Source: Ralstonia soli (GTDB lineage: Bacteria > Pseudomonadota > Gammaproteobacteria > Burkholderiales > Burkholderiaceae). Taken from it: a stretch of 64,000 nt of DNA. The stretch lies in the NCBI RefSeq assembly GCF_023955655.1, contig NZ_JAMXHT010000001.1, positions 372,001 to 436,000 on the forward strand. The letters run 5' to 3'. Of the stretch, positions 7,393 through 15,830 are shown in pieces (within the stretch, counting starts at the first letter, position 1; every line of letters starts with the position of its first letter). Position numbers and translations under genes: made by a program. The notes beneath the pieces were generated by a model. It ran no database searches and was not told the DNA's origin. It saw only the letters and a list, made by a program, of their open reading frames with translations.

Positions 7393-8235
7393 ATGCAAGT
7401 ACGACTCCGTGATCACGCATTGCCATGGCGCCTCTGTGCCGTGCCGGCCGTGGTGGCCAGCCTGGTGCTGGCCGGCTGCGCGGCAGATGTCGGCAGCCGC
7501 CCTGGGCAGGTGCCGGAGATTCGGCCCGGCGTGCTGGCCGGCTATCTGCCCGCCAACGCGCGGCCCGATAGCCTGAAGCTGGTGCCGCCGCCGCCCGCGC
7601 CCGATTCCGCCGCGCAGGCGGCCGATGCCGAGATGGCGCGCAAGCAGATGGCGCTGCGTGGCACGGCCCGCTGGCAACTGGCGGCGGCCGATGCGGAGCT
7701 GCGCTTCCCGCAGGCGGCGGGGGTGTTCAGTTGTGCGCTGGGCGCGCCCATCTCCGAGCAAGCCACGCCGCGCCTGGTGCTGCTGCTGCGCCGCAGTCTG
7801 GTCGATGCGGGGCTCTCCACCTACGGCGCCAAGGATCACTACCAGCGCGCGCGCCCGTTCGTGGTCAACGGCCAGCCCATCTGCACGCCGGAAGACGCCG
7901 ACAAGCTGCGCAAGGATGGCTCGTATCCGTCCGGGCACAACGCGGCAGGGTGGGCGTGGGCGTTGATCCTGGCGGAGCTGGCGCCGGACCGTGCCGATGC
8001 GCTGTTCGCGCGCGGGCTCGCCTTCGGGCAAAGCCGCCTGGTGTGCAACGTGCACTGGCAAAGCGATGCCCTGGCCGGCCGCACGATGGGCGCGGCTGCG
8101 GTGGCGCGGCTGCATGCCGATCCGGTCTTCCTGGCGGACATGGCCGCCGCGCGGCAGGAGATTGCTGCCGTGCGCGCACGCGGGTTGCCGCCCTCGCACG
8201 ATTGCGCTGCAGAGGCGGCCGCGCTGGCGCCGTGA
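7393..8235 (+). CDS. Class A non-specific acid phosphatase (PAP2/PhoN family), lipoprotein
   Basis: 280 aa. Hydrolyses phosphomonoesters in the envelope. The full PAP2 signature is present: K147 with R154-P155, the GSYPSGH block (176-182) and SRLVCNVHWQSD (214-225), giving the catalytic His182 and His221. ATG 7393 was chosen because it starts a signal peptide whose lipobox LAGC (26-29) makes Cys29 the likely lipidated residue; longer upstream frames lack a signal. Length and domain order match PhoN-like enzymes. It is monocistronic and followed by a strong hairpin. Confidence 0.9.
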   Translation: MQVRLRDHALPWRLCAVPAVVASLVLAGCAADVGSRPGQVPEIRPGVLAGYLPANARPDSLKLVPPPPAPDSAAQAADAEMARKQMALRGTARWQLAAADAELRFPQAAGVFSCALGAPISEQATPRLVLLLRRSLVDAGLSTYGAKDHYQRARPFVVNGQPICTPEDADKLRKDGSYPSGHNAAGWAWALILAELAPDRADALFARGLAFGQSRLVCNVHWQSDALAGRTMGAAAVARLHADPVFLADMAAARQEIAAVRARGLPPSHDCAAEAAALAP

Positions 8236-8240
8236 GGCAT

Positions 8241-8264
8241 GGGTGTGGGGCGCCCCCCACACCC
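8241..8264 (+). terminator. Strong GC hairpin after the acid phosphatase gene
   Basis: GGGTGTGGGG and CCCCACACCC form a perfect 10-bp stem with loop CGCC, five bases past the stop codon. There is no T-run, so it may act as a weak or RNA-stabilising terminator. The rest of the 8236-8551 gap shows no gene; it must contain the promoter and any operator of the downstream regulator operon, but no clear hexamers were seen. Confidence 0.55.
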
Positions 8265-8551
8265 AGCACGTCCGCCCGCATCACCACAGCAACACGGCCC
8301 CCGTCGCCAGACGCGCGAGGCGCCTACCGCCCGGGTCGCTCCGAGGGTGTTCCACATCGGTGCAGCTACGCACCAACTCCAAGCCACCGACGCCACCATC
8401 GGCCCGCACGTGCCTTACGCCAGGGCATAGCCCAGGCAATCAACGCCCCGCCAACCCGCACAAGCACCACGCCATGCTGCATGGCACAAAACTCGCATAA
8501 GCCGTGGGCGACCGGTCAGACCACGACCGTGTCTTTCTCCCATTTCGGCCC

Positions 8552-9340
8552 ATGCACAGCATTCCATCCTCCGTTGCGCAAGCACTCCAGCAAGGCATCC
8601 TCAGCGGCGCTTACCCCGCCGGCAGCCGTCTGCCGCCGCAGCGTGAGCTGGCAGAAAGTCTGGGTGTGAGCCGCGCGTCGTTGCGCGAGGCGCTCACGGT
8701 GCTGGAGACGCTGGGCCTGGTCGACATCCTGCCCAGCCGGGGCGTGGTGGTGCGCGGGCAGATGGGCGCCGAGCGGGCGGGTGCCGAGCGCATGCATCGC
8801 CCGTTTGCCACGCCGGCGCTGGGCACGCTGTCGCCGCGTCAGTTGATCGAGCTGCGCCTGGTGCTGGAGCCTGGCTGGACGGCGCTGGCCGCCGCGCGCA
8901 TGCAGGCCGCCGGCCTGCGCCACCTGCAGTGGTTGCAGCAGCAGTTGGCCCATGCGTTGGCGCGCAATGATTTGCTGAGCGCGGCCGAGGCGGATTTGCA
9001 CTTCCACATGCTGCTGGCGCAGTTGTCGGGCAACCCGGGCCTGATGGCGATGGCGGGGCAGCTGGAGCATGCCATCGGCCACAGCCTGCGCCTGCCCTTT
9101 GCCCGCAATGGCGCCGACGACCACCCCGCGCACGAGCACGACGCCATCGTGCAGGCCGTTGCCGCGGGCGATGCCGCCGCCAGTGCCGATGCCATGCGCG
9201 CGCATCTGCTGTCGGCCGCGCGCCGCAGCGGGATCGATCTGAGCGCGCCGCAGTCCTCACTGCATCCGGCGTCCGAGCCCGCCCACCAACCACCGGTTTC
9301 CTTTCGTCTCGTCCCTATTTCTGAAGGAGTTCTTGAATGA
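8552..9340 (+). CDS. GntR/FadR-family transcriptional regulator
   Basis: 262 aa. The N-terminal winged helix (PAGSRLPPQRELAESLGVSR then SLREALTVLE, residues ~18-60) is GntR type. The C-terminal FCD all-helical ligand domain starts near residue 90 (LSPRQLIELRLVLEP) and carries the histidines expected for a metal-linked carboxylate pocket. The ATG at 8552 gives the usual length for the family. Its stop codon overlaps the start of the binding-protein gene (ATGA), so regulator and transporter are translationally coupled, suggesting that it senses the transported amino acid or a breakdown product and controls this operon. Confidence 0.88.
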   Translation: MHSIPSSVAQALQQGILSGAYPAGSRLPPQRELAESLGVSRASLREALTVLETLGLVDILPSRGVVVRGQMGAERAGAERMHRPFATPALGTLSPRQLIELRLVLEPGWTALAAARMQAAGLRHLQWLQQQLAHALARNDLLSAAEADLHFHMLLAQLSGNPGLMAMAGQLEHAIGHSLRLPFARNGADDHPAHEHDAIVQAVAAGDAAASADAMRAHLLSAARRSGIDLSAPQSSLHPASEPAHQPPVSFRLVPISEGVLE

Positions 9341-10152
9341 CCCGCACCGCTGCTTTTCTTACCTCGCGTCGCACGTTTATCCATGCCGTCATGGCGGCCA
9401 GCGCCGTCGTCGCGTTGCTGCCGGGCCGCCCGGCGCATGCCGACGTGCTGGCCAACATCCAGAAGGCGGGCGTGATCCGCGTGGCGATCCCGAATGACTT
9501 TCCGCCGTTCGGCTCGCTCGGGCCGGACCTGAAGCTGCAGGGCTATGACATTGACATGGCCCACCTCGTCGCCAAGGAGCTGGGCGTCAAGGCCGAGCTG
9601 GTGCCCGTCACGAGCACCAACCGCATCCCGTTCCTGACCACGGGCAAGGTGGACATCGTCATCTCCAGCCTCGGTAAGAACGCCGAGCGCGCCAAGGTGA
9701 TCGACTTCACGCAGGCGTATGCGCCGTTCCCCAAGAGCGTGTACGGCCCGAAGGAAGCATCGATCAAGAAACCGGCTGACCTGGCCGGTAAAACGATTGG
9801 CGTGACGCGCGGCTCCACGGAAGACCTCGCGCTCACGGCGGTGGCGCCGGCCTCGGCCACCATCAAGCGCTACGAAGACAACAACGCCACCGCGCAGAGC
9901 TACCTGATCGGCCAGGTGCAGTTGGTGACGGTGGGCAACATCGTGGCCAACGCGGTGAACGAGCGCACGAAGCTGCGCCAGCTCGACTTGAAGTTCCCGG
10001 TGGAAGACACGCCCTGCTACGTGGGCGTGGCCAAGGGCGAACCGGCACTGCTCGACAAGGTGAACGCCGTCATCACCAAGCTCAAGACGGATGGCCGCCT
10101 GAACGACTTGTCGCAGCGCTGGATCAAGATGCCGCTGCCCGCCCAACTGTAA
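9337..10152 (+). CDS. Polar amino acid ABC transporter, periplasmic binding protein (SBP_bac_3)
   Basis: 271 aa. It captures an amino acid in the periplasm and delivers it to the permeases encoded next. The N-terminus has a twin-arginine-like signal (SRRTFIHAVMAASAVVALL, ending at AHA before residue 35). The mature part begins DVLANIQKAGVIRVAIPNDF, the canonical family-3 start, and later shows GYDIDMAHLVAKELG and IGVTRGSTED. Family members bind glutamate/aspartate, cystine or similar; the exact ligand cannot be read. The gene overlaps the GntR gene by four bases. Confidence 0.9.
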   Translation: MTRTAAFLTSRRTFIHAVMAASAVVALLPGRPAHADVLANIQKAGVIRVAIPNDFPPFGSLGPDLKLQGYDIDMAHLVAKELGVKAELVPVTSTNRIPFLTTGKVDIVISSLGKNAERAKVIDFTQAYAPFPKSVYGPKEASIKKPADLAGKTIGVTRGSTEDLALTAVAPASATIKRYEDNNATAQSYLIGQVQLVTVGNIVANAVNERTKLRQLDLKFPVEDTPCYVGVAKGEPALLDKVNAVITKLKTDGRLNDLSQRWIKMPLPAQL

Positions 10153-10173
10153 GCACGTCAGCACGCCAGGCCT

Positions 10174-10209
10174 GCACGGGCCCCCGCATGGGATGCGGCG
10201 GGGCCGTGC
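10174..10209 (+). promoter_or_regulatory. Intercistronic RNA stem-loop between binding-protein and permease genes
   Basis: GCACGG/CCGTGC plus an inner CCCCGCAT/ATGCGG arm make a ~15-bp, slightly bulged stem around GGG. Such hairpins between binding-protein and permease genes commonly stabilise the upstream mRNA and raise binding-protein levels relative to the permeases; here that is inferred from position and structure only. Confidence 0.5.
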
Positions 10210-10235
10210 CGTGGCCGGGCACCTGGGATTTCGTT

Positions 10236-10967
10236 ATGGCTTATCAATTCGACTTTGGCGCTGTCTTCAACTACAGCGGCCAGCTGGCGCAGGGTGTGGG
10301 CTTTACGCTCGCGCTCACGGCGGCGGGCGCGGTGGCGGGCGGTGCAATCGGCGTGGCCGGGGGCGTGTGCCGCGCCTGGCGCATCGCGCCCTTCAACGGG
10401 CTGTTCAAGGTGTATGTGGAGGCCATCCGCAACACGCCGTTCCTCGTGCAGCTGATGTTCGTGTTCTTCGGCTTGCCGTCGCTGGGTTTGCAGATCAACG
10501 AGTGGCAGGCCTCCGTGCTGACAGTCGTGGTCAACCTGGGCGCGTACATCACCGAGATCGTGCGCGCGGGCATTCAAGAAACGCCACGCGGCCAGTTGGA
10601 AGCGGCCAACGCACTGGCCATGAGCCGCTGGGCGATCTTCCGGCACGTGGTGCTGCGGCCCGCGCTGCAGAAGGTGTGGCCGGCGCTCAGCAGCCAGATC
10701 GTGATCGTGATGCTGGGCACGTCGGTCGTCTCGCAGATTGCCGCGCAGGATCTGACGTTTGCCGCCAACTTCATCCAGTCGCGCAACTTCCGCGCGTTTG
10801 AAACCTACCTGATCGTCACCGCGCTGTATTTCGTGCTGGCGCTGCTGCTGCGTCAGTTGCTGGCGTGGGTGGGCCAGCGCTTTGTCGTGGTGCGACGCGC
10901 AGCGGCCGCACCCGCAGCGGCGGCAGCACGCACCGTTACCACCACGCCCGAGGGGACCACCGCATGA
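10236..10967 (+). CDS. Amino acid ABC transporter permease (HisM-like)
   Basis: 243 aa from ATG 10236. This is an inner-membrane channel subunit of the His/Glu/Gln family. It begins with GQLAQGVGFTLALTAAG and has the expected YVEAIRNTPFLVQLMFVFFG and the EAA loop ETPRGQLEAANALAMSRW, which docks on the ATPase. Five transmembrane segments are likely. A low-complexity alanine-rich tail ends the protein. It overlaps the next permease start by four bases (ATGA), so the two are co-translated and should form a heterodimer. Confidence 0.9.
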   Translation: MAYQFDFGAVFNYSGQLAQGVGFTLALTAAGAVAGGAIGVAGGVCRAWRIAPFNGLFKVYVEAIRNTPFLVQLMFVFFGLPSLGLQINEWQASVLTVVVNLGAYITEIVRAGIQETPRGQLEAANALAMSRWAIFRHVVLRPALQKVWPALSSQIVIVMLGTSVVSQIAAQDLTFAANFIQSRNFRAFETYLIVTALYFVLALLLRQLLAWVGQRFVVVRRAAAAPAAAAARTVTTTPEGTTA

Positions 10968-11603
10968 TTGCCGATATCCCTCTGCTGCCCATCCTGCTCA
11001 AGCTGAGCGAAGGGCTGCTTGCCACGCTGCTGCTGTCGCTCATGGCCTTCGTGCTGGGCGGCACGGCGGGCCTGGTGGTGCTGTTTGCACGTGTGGGGCG
11101 CAACGCAGCCCTGCAGCGCGCGAGCAAGGTCTACATCCAGATCTTCCAGAACACGCCGCTGCTCATGCAGATGTTCCTGGTGTTCTTTGGGGCATCCATG
11201 GCGGGGTTCGAGATGTCGCCGTGGACGGCCGCTGCCATCGGCCTGACGCTGTACACCAGTGCCTATCTGGCCGAGGTGTGGCGCGGCTGCGTGGAGGCCA
11301 TCCCCCGTGGGCAGTGGGAGGCGTCTTCCAGCCTGGCGATGGGCTACTTCCAGCAGATGCGCCACGTGGTGCTGCCGCAGGCGGTGCGCCTGTCGATTGC
11401 GCCCACCGTGGGGTTTTCCGTGCAGATCGTCAAGGGCACGGCGGTGGCCTCCATCATCGGGTTTGAAGATCTGTCCAAGCTGGGCTCGGTGCTGGCCAAT
11501 GCCACCTTCCAGCCGTTCCTCATCTATGGGCTGGTGGCGCTGGCGTATTTCGCGCTGTGCTGGCCGCTCTCGCTCTGTGCCTCTCATCTGGAAAAGAAGC
11601 TCT

Positions 11604-11617
<14 letters not shown>
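10964..11617 (+). CDS. Amino acid ABC transporter permease, second subunit (HisQ-like)
   Basis: 217 aa from ATG 10964. It shows the same family signature: GLLATLLLSLMAFVLGG, QIFQNTPLLMQMFLVFFG and the ATPase-contact EAA loop AIPRGQWEASSSLAMGYF. About five membrane helices. It overlaps the preceding gene by four bases and the following ATPase gene by 14 bases, so the three transporter genes are a tight translational unit under the GntR-type regulator. Confidence 0.9.
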
Positions 11618-12341
<724 letters not shown>

Positions 12342-12442
12342 GGAGGGCTGCAGTAGGGGCGCTGCAGTGGGGCGCTGGCGGGGCCGTGGGCGTCTTGCGA
12401 TAATCCGCGCAACTCACCTCTTGCGCGTTTCGCGTCGCTCCC

Positions 12443-13390
12443 ATGGTCGTCCGCCCCCATCTGCACTGGTTTCGCATGCTGTTTGCGTGGCGCGGCTCGG
12501 TGCTGCCGCAGCTGCTGCGGCGCTTGTTCCTGATCCTGTGCATCTCGTTGGTGGCGTTGGCGGTGCACCTGCACTGGTTGCCGATCACCGTCAGCCTGAG
12601 CACGACGCCGTTCTCGCTCATCGGCATTGCGCTGGCGGTGTTCCTGGGCTTTCGGAACAACGCGAGCTACGACCGCTACTGGGAGGCGCGCAAGCTCTGG
12701 GGCCAGCTGCTCAACGATGCGCGCTCGCTCACGCGTCAGGCACTCACGTTGCCGCGCGGCGATGGCCCGGGTGGTGTGGCCGATGCCGACGTGCGCGAGT
12801 TTGCGCAGGTGCTGGGCGCACTGCCGCATGCCTTGCGCCACCAGTTGCGCCGCACGGATCCGCGTGAAGACCTGGCCGCCCGGCTACCCGCCCCGCTGTT
12901 CGAGCGCGTGATGGCCGCACGCTACCGGCCCGCCGCCATCGTGCTGTGGCTGGGCGAATGGGTGCAGCGCAAGCTGCAACGTGACGGGCAGGCCGGCGCG
13001 GTCGATGCCTATGCCGCGCTGGCGTTTGACCGCAACCTCAACGAGCTGTCGAACGTGATCGGCGGGTGCGAACGCATTGCCTCCACGCCGCTGCCGTTTA
13101 CGTATTCGGTGATGATCCAGCGCACGGTGTACTTCTTCTGCGCCGCACTGCCGTTCGGGCTGGTGGAGAGCATCGGCAACTTCACGCCGGTGTTCTCGGT
13201 ATTCGTGGCGTACACCTTCATGGCGCACGAGGCCATCGCCTCGCAGCTCGAAGACCCGTTCGGCACGGAAGACAACGACCTCGCGCTCAACGCGCTGTCG
13301 GTCATGATTGAAGATGCCGTGCGCGACATGATGGGCGAGCCGAGCCTGCCGGTGCAGATCAAGCCCCGGCGGGGGTTCATCTTCGATTGA
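12443..13390 (+). CDS. Bestrophin-family (UPF0187) membrane protein
   Basis: 315 aa. Bacterial bestrophin homologues form pentameric ion channels in the inner membrane. It begins with a soluble helix, then two close membrane segments around residues 28-70, the family block FLGFRNNASYDRYWEARKLW, and later the conserved FTYSVMIQRTVYFFCAALPFG and the acidic EDPFGTEDNDL near the C-terminus. Length is normal. Ion selectivity (cation or anion) cannot be decided. No operon partner is evident. Confidence 0.88.
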   Translation: MVVRPHLHWFRMLFAWRGSVLPQLLRRLFLILCISLVALAVHLHWLPITVSLSTTPFSLIGIALAVFLGFRNNASYDRYWEARKLWGQLLNDARSLTRQALTLPRGDGPGGVADADVREFAQVLGALPHALRHQLRRTDPREDLAARLPAPLFERVMAARYRPAAIVLWLGEWVQRKLQRDGQAGAVDAYAALAFDRNLNELSNVIGGCERIASTPLPFTYSVMIQRTVYFFCAALPFGLVESIGNFTPVFSVFVAYTFMAHEAIASQLEDPFGTEDNDLALNALSVMIEDAVRDMMGEPSLPVQIKPRRGFIFD

Positions 13391-13518
13391 TGGTGGATGG
13401 GCCCCCGGGGAGGCCCAGACATGGCAGACGGAGCACAACGCGGTGTGCAAAGCTGGTTGACGGGGGCGGTGGTGCAGGTGCCCCACCGTGCTGATTGGCG
13501 GAAGACGTAGGCAGACCT

Positions 13519-14124
13519 ATGACGAGACACAACCCGACGAGACCCAACCGTATCAACCCGATCAAATCTATCGGCCCCGGCATCCTGCACATAGCGGTTC
13601 ACAACGCGGGGGTGGTCGTGCTCTGGCCGTTTCTGCCGCGCTACTTTGAAACGCTGGGGTTGGTGCGCAGCGGGCAGTTCGTCGATCCGGCGGCCAGCCA
13701 GCGCGCGATGTACCTCGTGTATTTCCTGGCAACGGGTGTCTGGGCGCCGCAGGAGCCTGAGTTGGTGCTGGCCAAGTTGATGTGCGGCCTTCCGATCGAC
13801 ACGCCCGTCGTGGATGCTGACGACAACCCCCCGACCGAGCAGGAGCGGGCGCTGTCCAACAGCCTGCTGCATGCCGTGATGCAGTCTTCCGTGTACCTGA
13901 AAGACACGTCCGTCGACGCGCTGCGCAAGACGCTCCTGATGCGCGATGGAAGTCTGAGGCTTGACGACGTTGCTCCGGGCGCTGGGTGGGAGCTGTTTGT
14001 GCAAAGGACGGTGTCGACTGACCCTCTGATCGATACGCTGCCGTGGTCCCCTGGCGGACCCATGCAGTTCAGTTGGATGCCGCAGCCGCTGCTCGTGAGG
14101 TGGGAGACGGGCTCTCGGGGTTAG
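13519..14124 (+). CDS. Orphan contractile injection system tape-measure protein domain (CIS_TMP-like)
   Basis: 201 aa from ATG 13519. It matches, from memory, the C-terminal domain of contractile injection system tape-measure proteins: HNAGVVVLWPFLPRYFETLG, then YLVYFLATG, ELVLAKLMCGLPID, SVDALRKTLLMRDG and the ending LPWSPGG with FSWMPQPLLVRW. In complete systems this domain is part of a protein several times longer and lies beside sheath, baseplate and AAA ATPase genes; none of these is in the window. It may be a relic or a freestanding adaptor. The reading frame is intact. It ends convergently, overlapping the next gene by four bases. Confidence 0.7.
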   Translation: MTRHNPTRPNRINPIKSIGPGILHIAVHNAGVVVLWPFLPRYFETLGLVRSGQFVDPAASQRAMYLVYFLATGVWAPQEPELVLAKLMCGLPIDTPVVDADDNPPTEQERALSNSLLHAVMQSSVYLKDTSVDALRKTLLMRDGSLRLDDVAPGAGWELFVQRTVSTDPLIDTLPWSPGGPMQFSWMPQPLLVRWETGSRG

Positions 14125-14792
14125 GCCGTTAGCGCCAACGGCAAGTGCCAGCTTGTCGAGGCCGACTGACCGGCAGGTTCGGTCGCGTGCTGGTTTTCCG
14201 CGCTTGTTGCCACCAACTGGCGTAGCTCGACCCCGAACAGGCTCGCGCAGGTCTCGTTCAACACGCGCGCGGTGCGCAGGCCGGCCCGCTTGGCGAGCGC
14301 GGCCATCGTTTCGGCCGTGCATTCGGTGTCGGCATCCTGCATGGCCAGTTGGTAGAGCGCCCATGCGGCGCGTTGCTCGCGCACCAGCGCATGCAGGGCT
14401 TCCCCTTCCGCAAACAGCCGGGCACGCGCCTGCCGTGCGCAGACCTGCCAGTGCTCGCTCAGCAGCGCCACGTTCCAGGCTTGTGCGGGGTGTTCAAACA
14501 CGAGACGCGCCAACGCGCGTGACCACGGCTTGTCGTGCTGGATGGCAGCCATGCGCGGGCAACCCGCATCCGGTACGGCCTCAAGCGTGATGCTGCAGGG
14601 TTGCCACACGGTGCCCGGCAGCTCGCATCCGAAATGCGCGAAGGCGGGCACGACGAACGGGTCGCCCGGGCGCACCTGGCGCCGGCCGGTGGCATCGCGC
14701 AGGCAGGCGACACCCACTTCGGCCTGCACGCGCACCGCAAACGGAAAGCGCAGGCGCGAGAGTCGGACGTGGGCACGGCTGATGAGTGGCAT
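14121..14792 (-). CDS. AraC-like transcriptional regulator
   Basis: 223 aa from ATG 14792 (a longer frame to 14882 is possible). The N-terminal part (VRPGDPFVVPAFAHFGCEL) looks like a cupin-type sensing domain. The C-terminal ~105 residues follow the double helix-turn-helix layout of AraC proteins: W..ALLSEHWQVCARQARARLF, then LVREQRAAWALYQL and a second, more diverged helix-turn-helix TMAALAKRAGLRTARVLNE. The match is weaker than for typical members. The target is unknown; the gene stands between a CIS-domain gene and a Crp/Fnr gene with no obvious partner. Confidence 0.6.
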   Translation of the reverse strand: MPLISRAHVRLSRLRFPFAVRVQAEVGVACLRDATGRRQVRPGDPFVVPAFAHFGCELPGTVWQPCSITLEAVPDAGCPRMAAIQHDKPWSRALARLVFEHPAQAWNVALLSEHWQVCARQARARLFAEGEALHALVREQRAAWALYQLAMQDADTECTAETMAALAKRAGLRTARVLNETCASLFGVELRQLVATSAENQHATEPAGQSASTSWHLPLALTA

Positions 14793-14922
14793 GGAAGGAA
14801 CGACAGGAAACAGGCAATGCGACAGGCAAACCAACGGCCCGCCACTGTCGCAGGATTCTAGGCCTGCGCGCAACCCTGGCAATGTCGTTCCGGTGACACT
14901 CGGGCGAGCGTGTTCCAGCCCG

Positions 14923-15621
14923 TTACAGCTCCGAGAGACCGAAGAGGCGCAATCCCGGCAGATCGGTCACGCGGATGGTCTGGTAAGACAGCGTGATCAG
15001 CCCGGCCTCGGCCAGCCGCCGCAGCGCCTGGTTCACGCGCTGGCGTGACAACCCCGTCAGCAGCCCGATCTCTTCCTGCGAGAGTTCCAGCACCGCGCTC
15101 GTGCGCGGGTACAGCGCGGGGTGAAAGAGCTGCGCAATCGCTTGCGCCACGCGCGCATCGGCACTCAGCAGCCGGTCGTTCTGCACGGTGGCAATGAACT
15201 GCCCCATGCGCTCGTTGAGCTGGCGGACGACGAAGCTCGCAAAGGGCAGGCTCTGCGCGAGCAGCGTGTTGAACACGGGCTCGGGCACCAGCAGCACGTG
15301 CGAGGTGCGGATGGCGATGACGTCGTAGCGGCGGTCTTCGCGCTTGATGACGCTGCCCTCGCCGCACCAGCCGCCTTCGGGCACGCCCGAGAACGTGCAG
15401 CCGCGCCCGTCGGCGGTGTACACGGCCAGCTTGATGAGGCCGCTGTCCACGCCGATCCAGTAGCGCGAGGGCTCGCCGCGCCGGGCGATGAAGGCGCCGG
15501 GTTCGAACTGCTGGAGCAGGGTCTCGCGCGCGGCCAGCGCCTGGTGCTCGGGCGCCAGCGCGGTAAACCATGCGTGGTGCGGCAACTGCGTGGCGGGCGA
15601 CAGGGCGTCGGGTGCGGTCAT
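14923..15621 (-). CDS. Crp/Fnr-family transcriptional regulator
   Basis: 232 aa from ATG 15621. The N-terminal cyclic-nucleotide-type beta barrel spans residues ~20-120 (FEPGAFIARRGEPSRYWIGV, VPEGGWCGEGSVIKR). The C-terminal winged helix has the recognition region LSQEEIGLLTGLSRQRVNQ, typical of the Crp family. There is no N-terminal cysteine cluster, so it is not an oxygen-sensing FNR. It is divergent from an acyl-CoA ligase gene; a perfect palindrome lies between them and is its likely operator, suggesting control by a lipid-related or cyclic-nucleotide signal. Confidence 0.87.
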   Translation of the reverse strand: MTAPDALSPATQLPHHAWFTALAPEHQALAARETLLQQFEPGAFIARRGEPSRYWIGVDSGLIKLAVYTADGRGCTFSGVPEGGWCGEGSVIKREDRRYDVIAIRTSHVLLVPEPVFNTLLAQSLPFASFVVRQLNERMGQFIATVQNDRLLSADARVAQAIAQLFHPALYPRTSAVLELSQEEIGLLTGLSRQRVNQALRRLAEAGLITLSYQTIRVTDLPGLRLFGLSEL

Positions 15622-15713
15622 GGCAAAGGCGGGTAGGTGAGGGCGCGTGGGGCTCCGCCTTCGCTTTGTAAGAATCGTGTCAGCCTTTGTCTGGCTTGGG
15701 TTTCCGGGTGGTT

Positions 15714-15729
15714 TGTCATCCGGATGACA
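15714..15729. promoter_or_regulatory. Perfect 16-bp palindrome, candidate operator of the Crp/Fnr regulator
   Basis: TGTCATCCGGATGACA is a perfect two-fold palindrome placed midway in the 209-bp divergent region (93 bases from the regulator start, 101 from the ligase start). The TGTCA/TGACA half-sites and 16-bp length suit a Crp/Fnr dimer. Activation of the ligase gene and autoregulation would both be possible from this position. Confidence 0.55.
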
Positions 15730-15830
15730 GAGTGCGGGAGCTGCCCGATGATAGCGTTGGCCCATCTAAAAGCAACTGCGGCAGCCGTGGCCCCAGCGCC
15801 AGTCGTGCCCGCCGCACCGGAGACCCAGCC

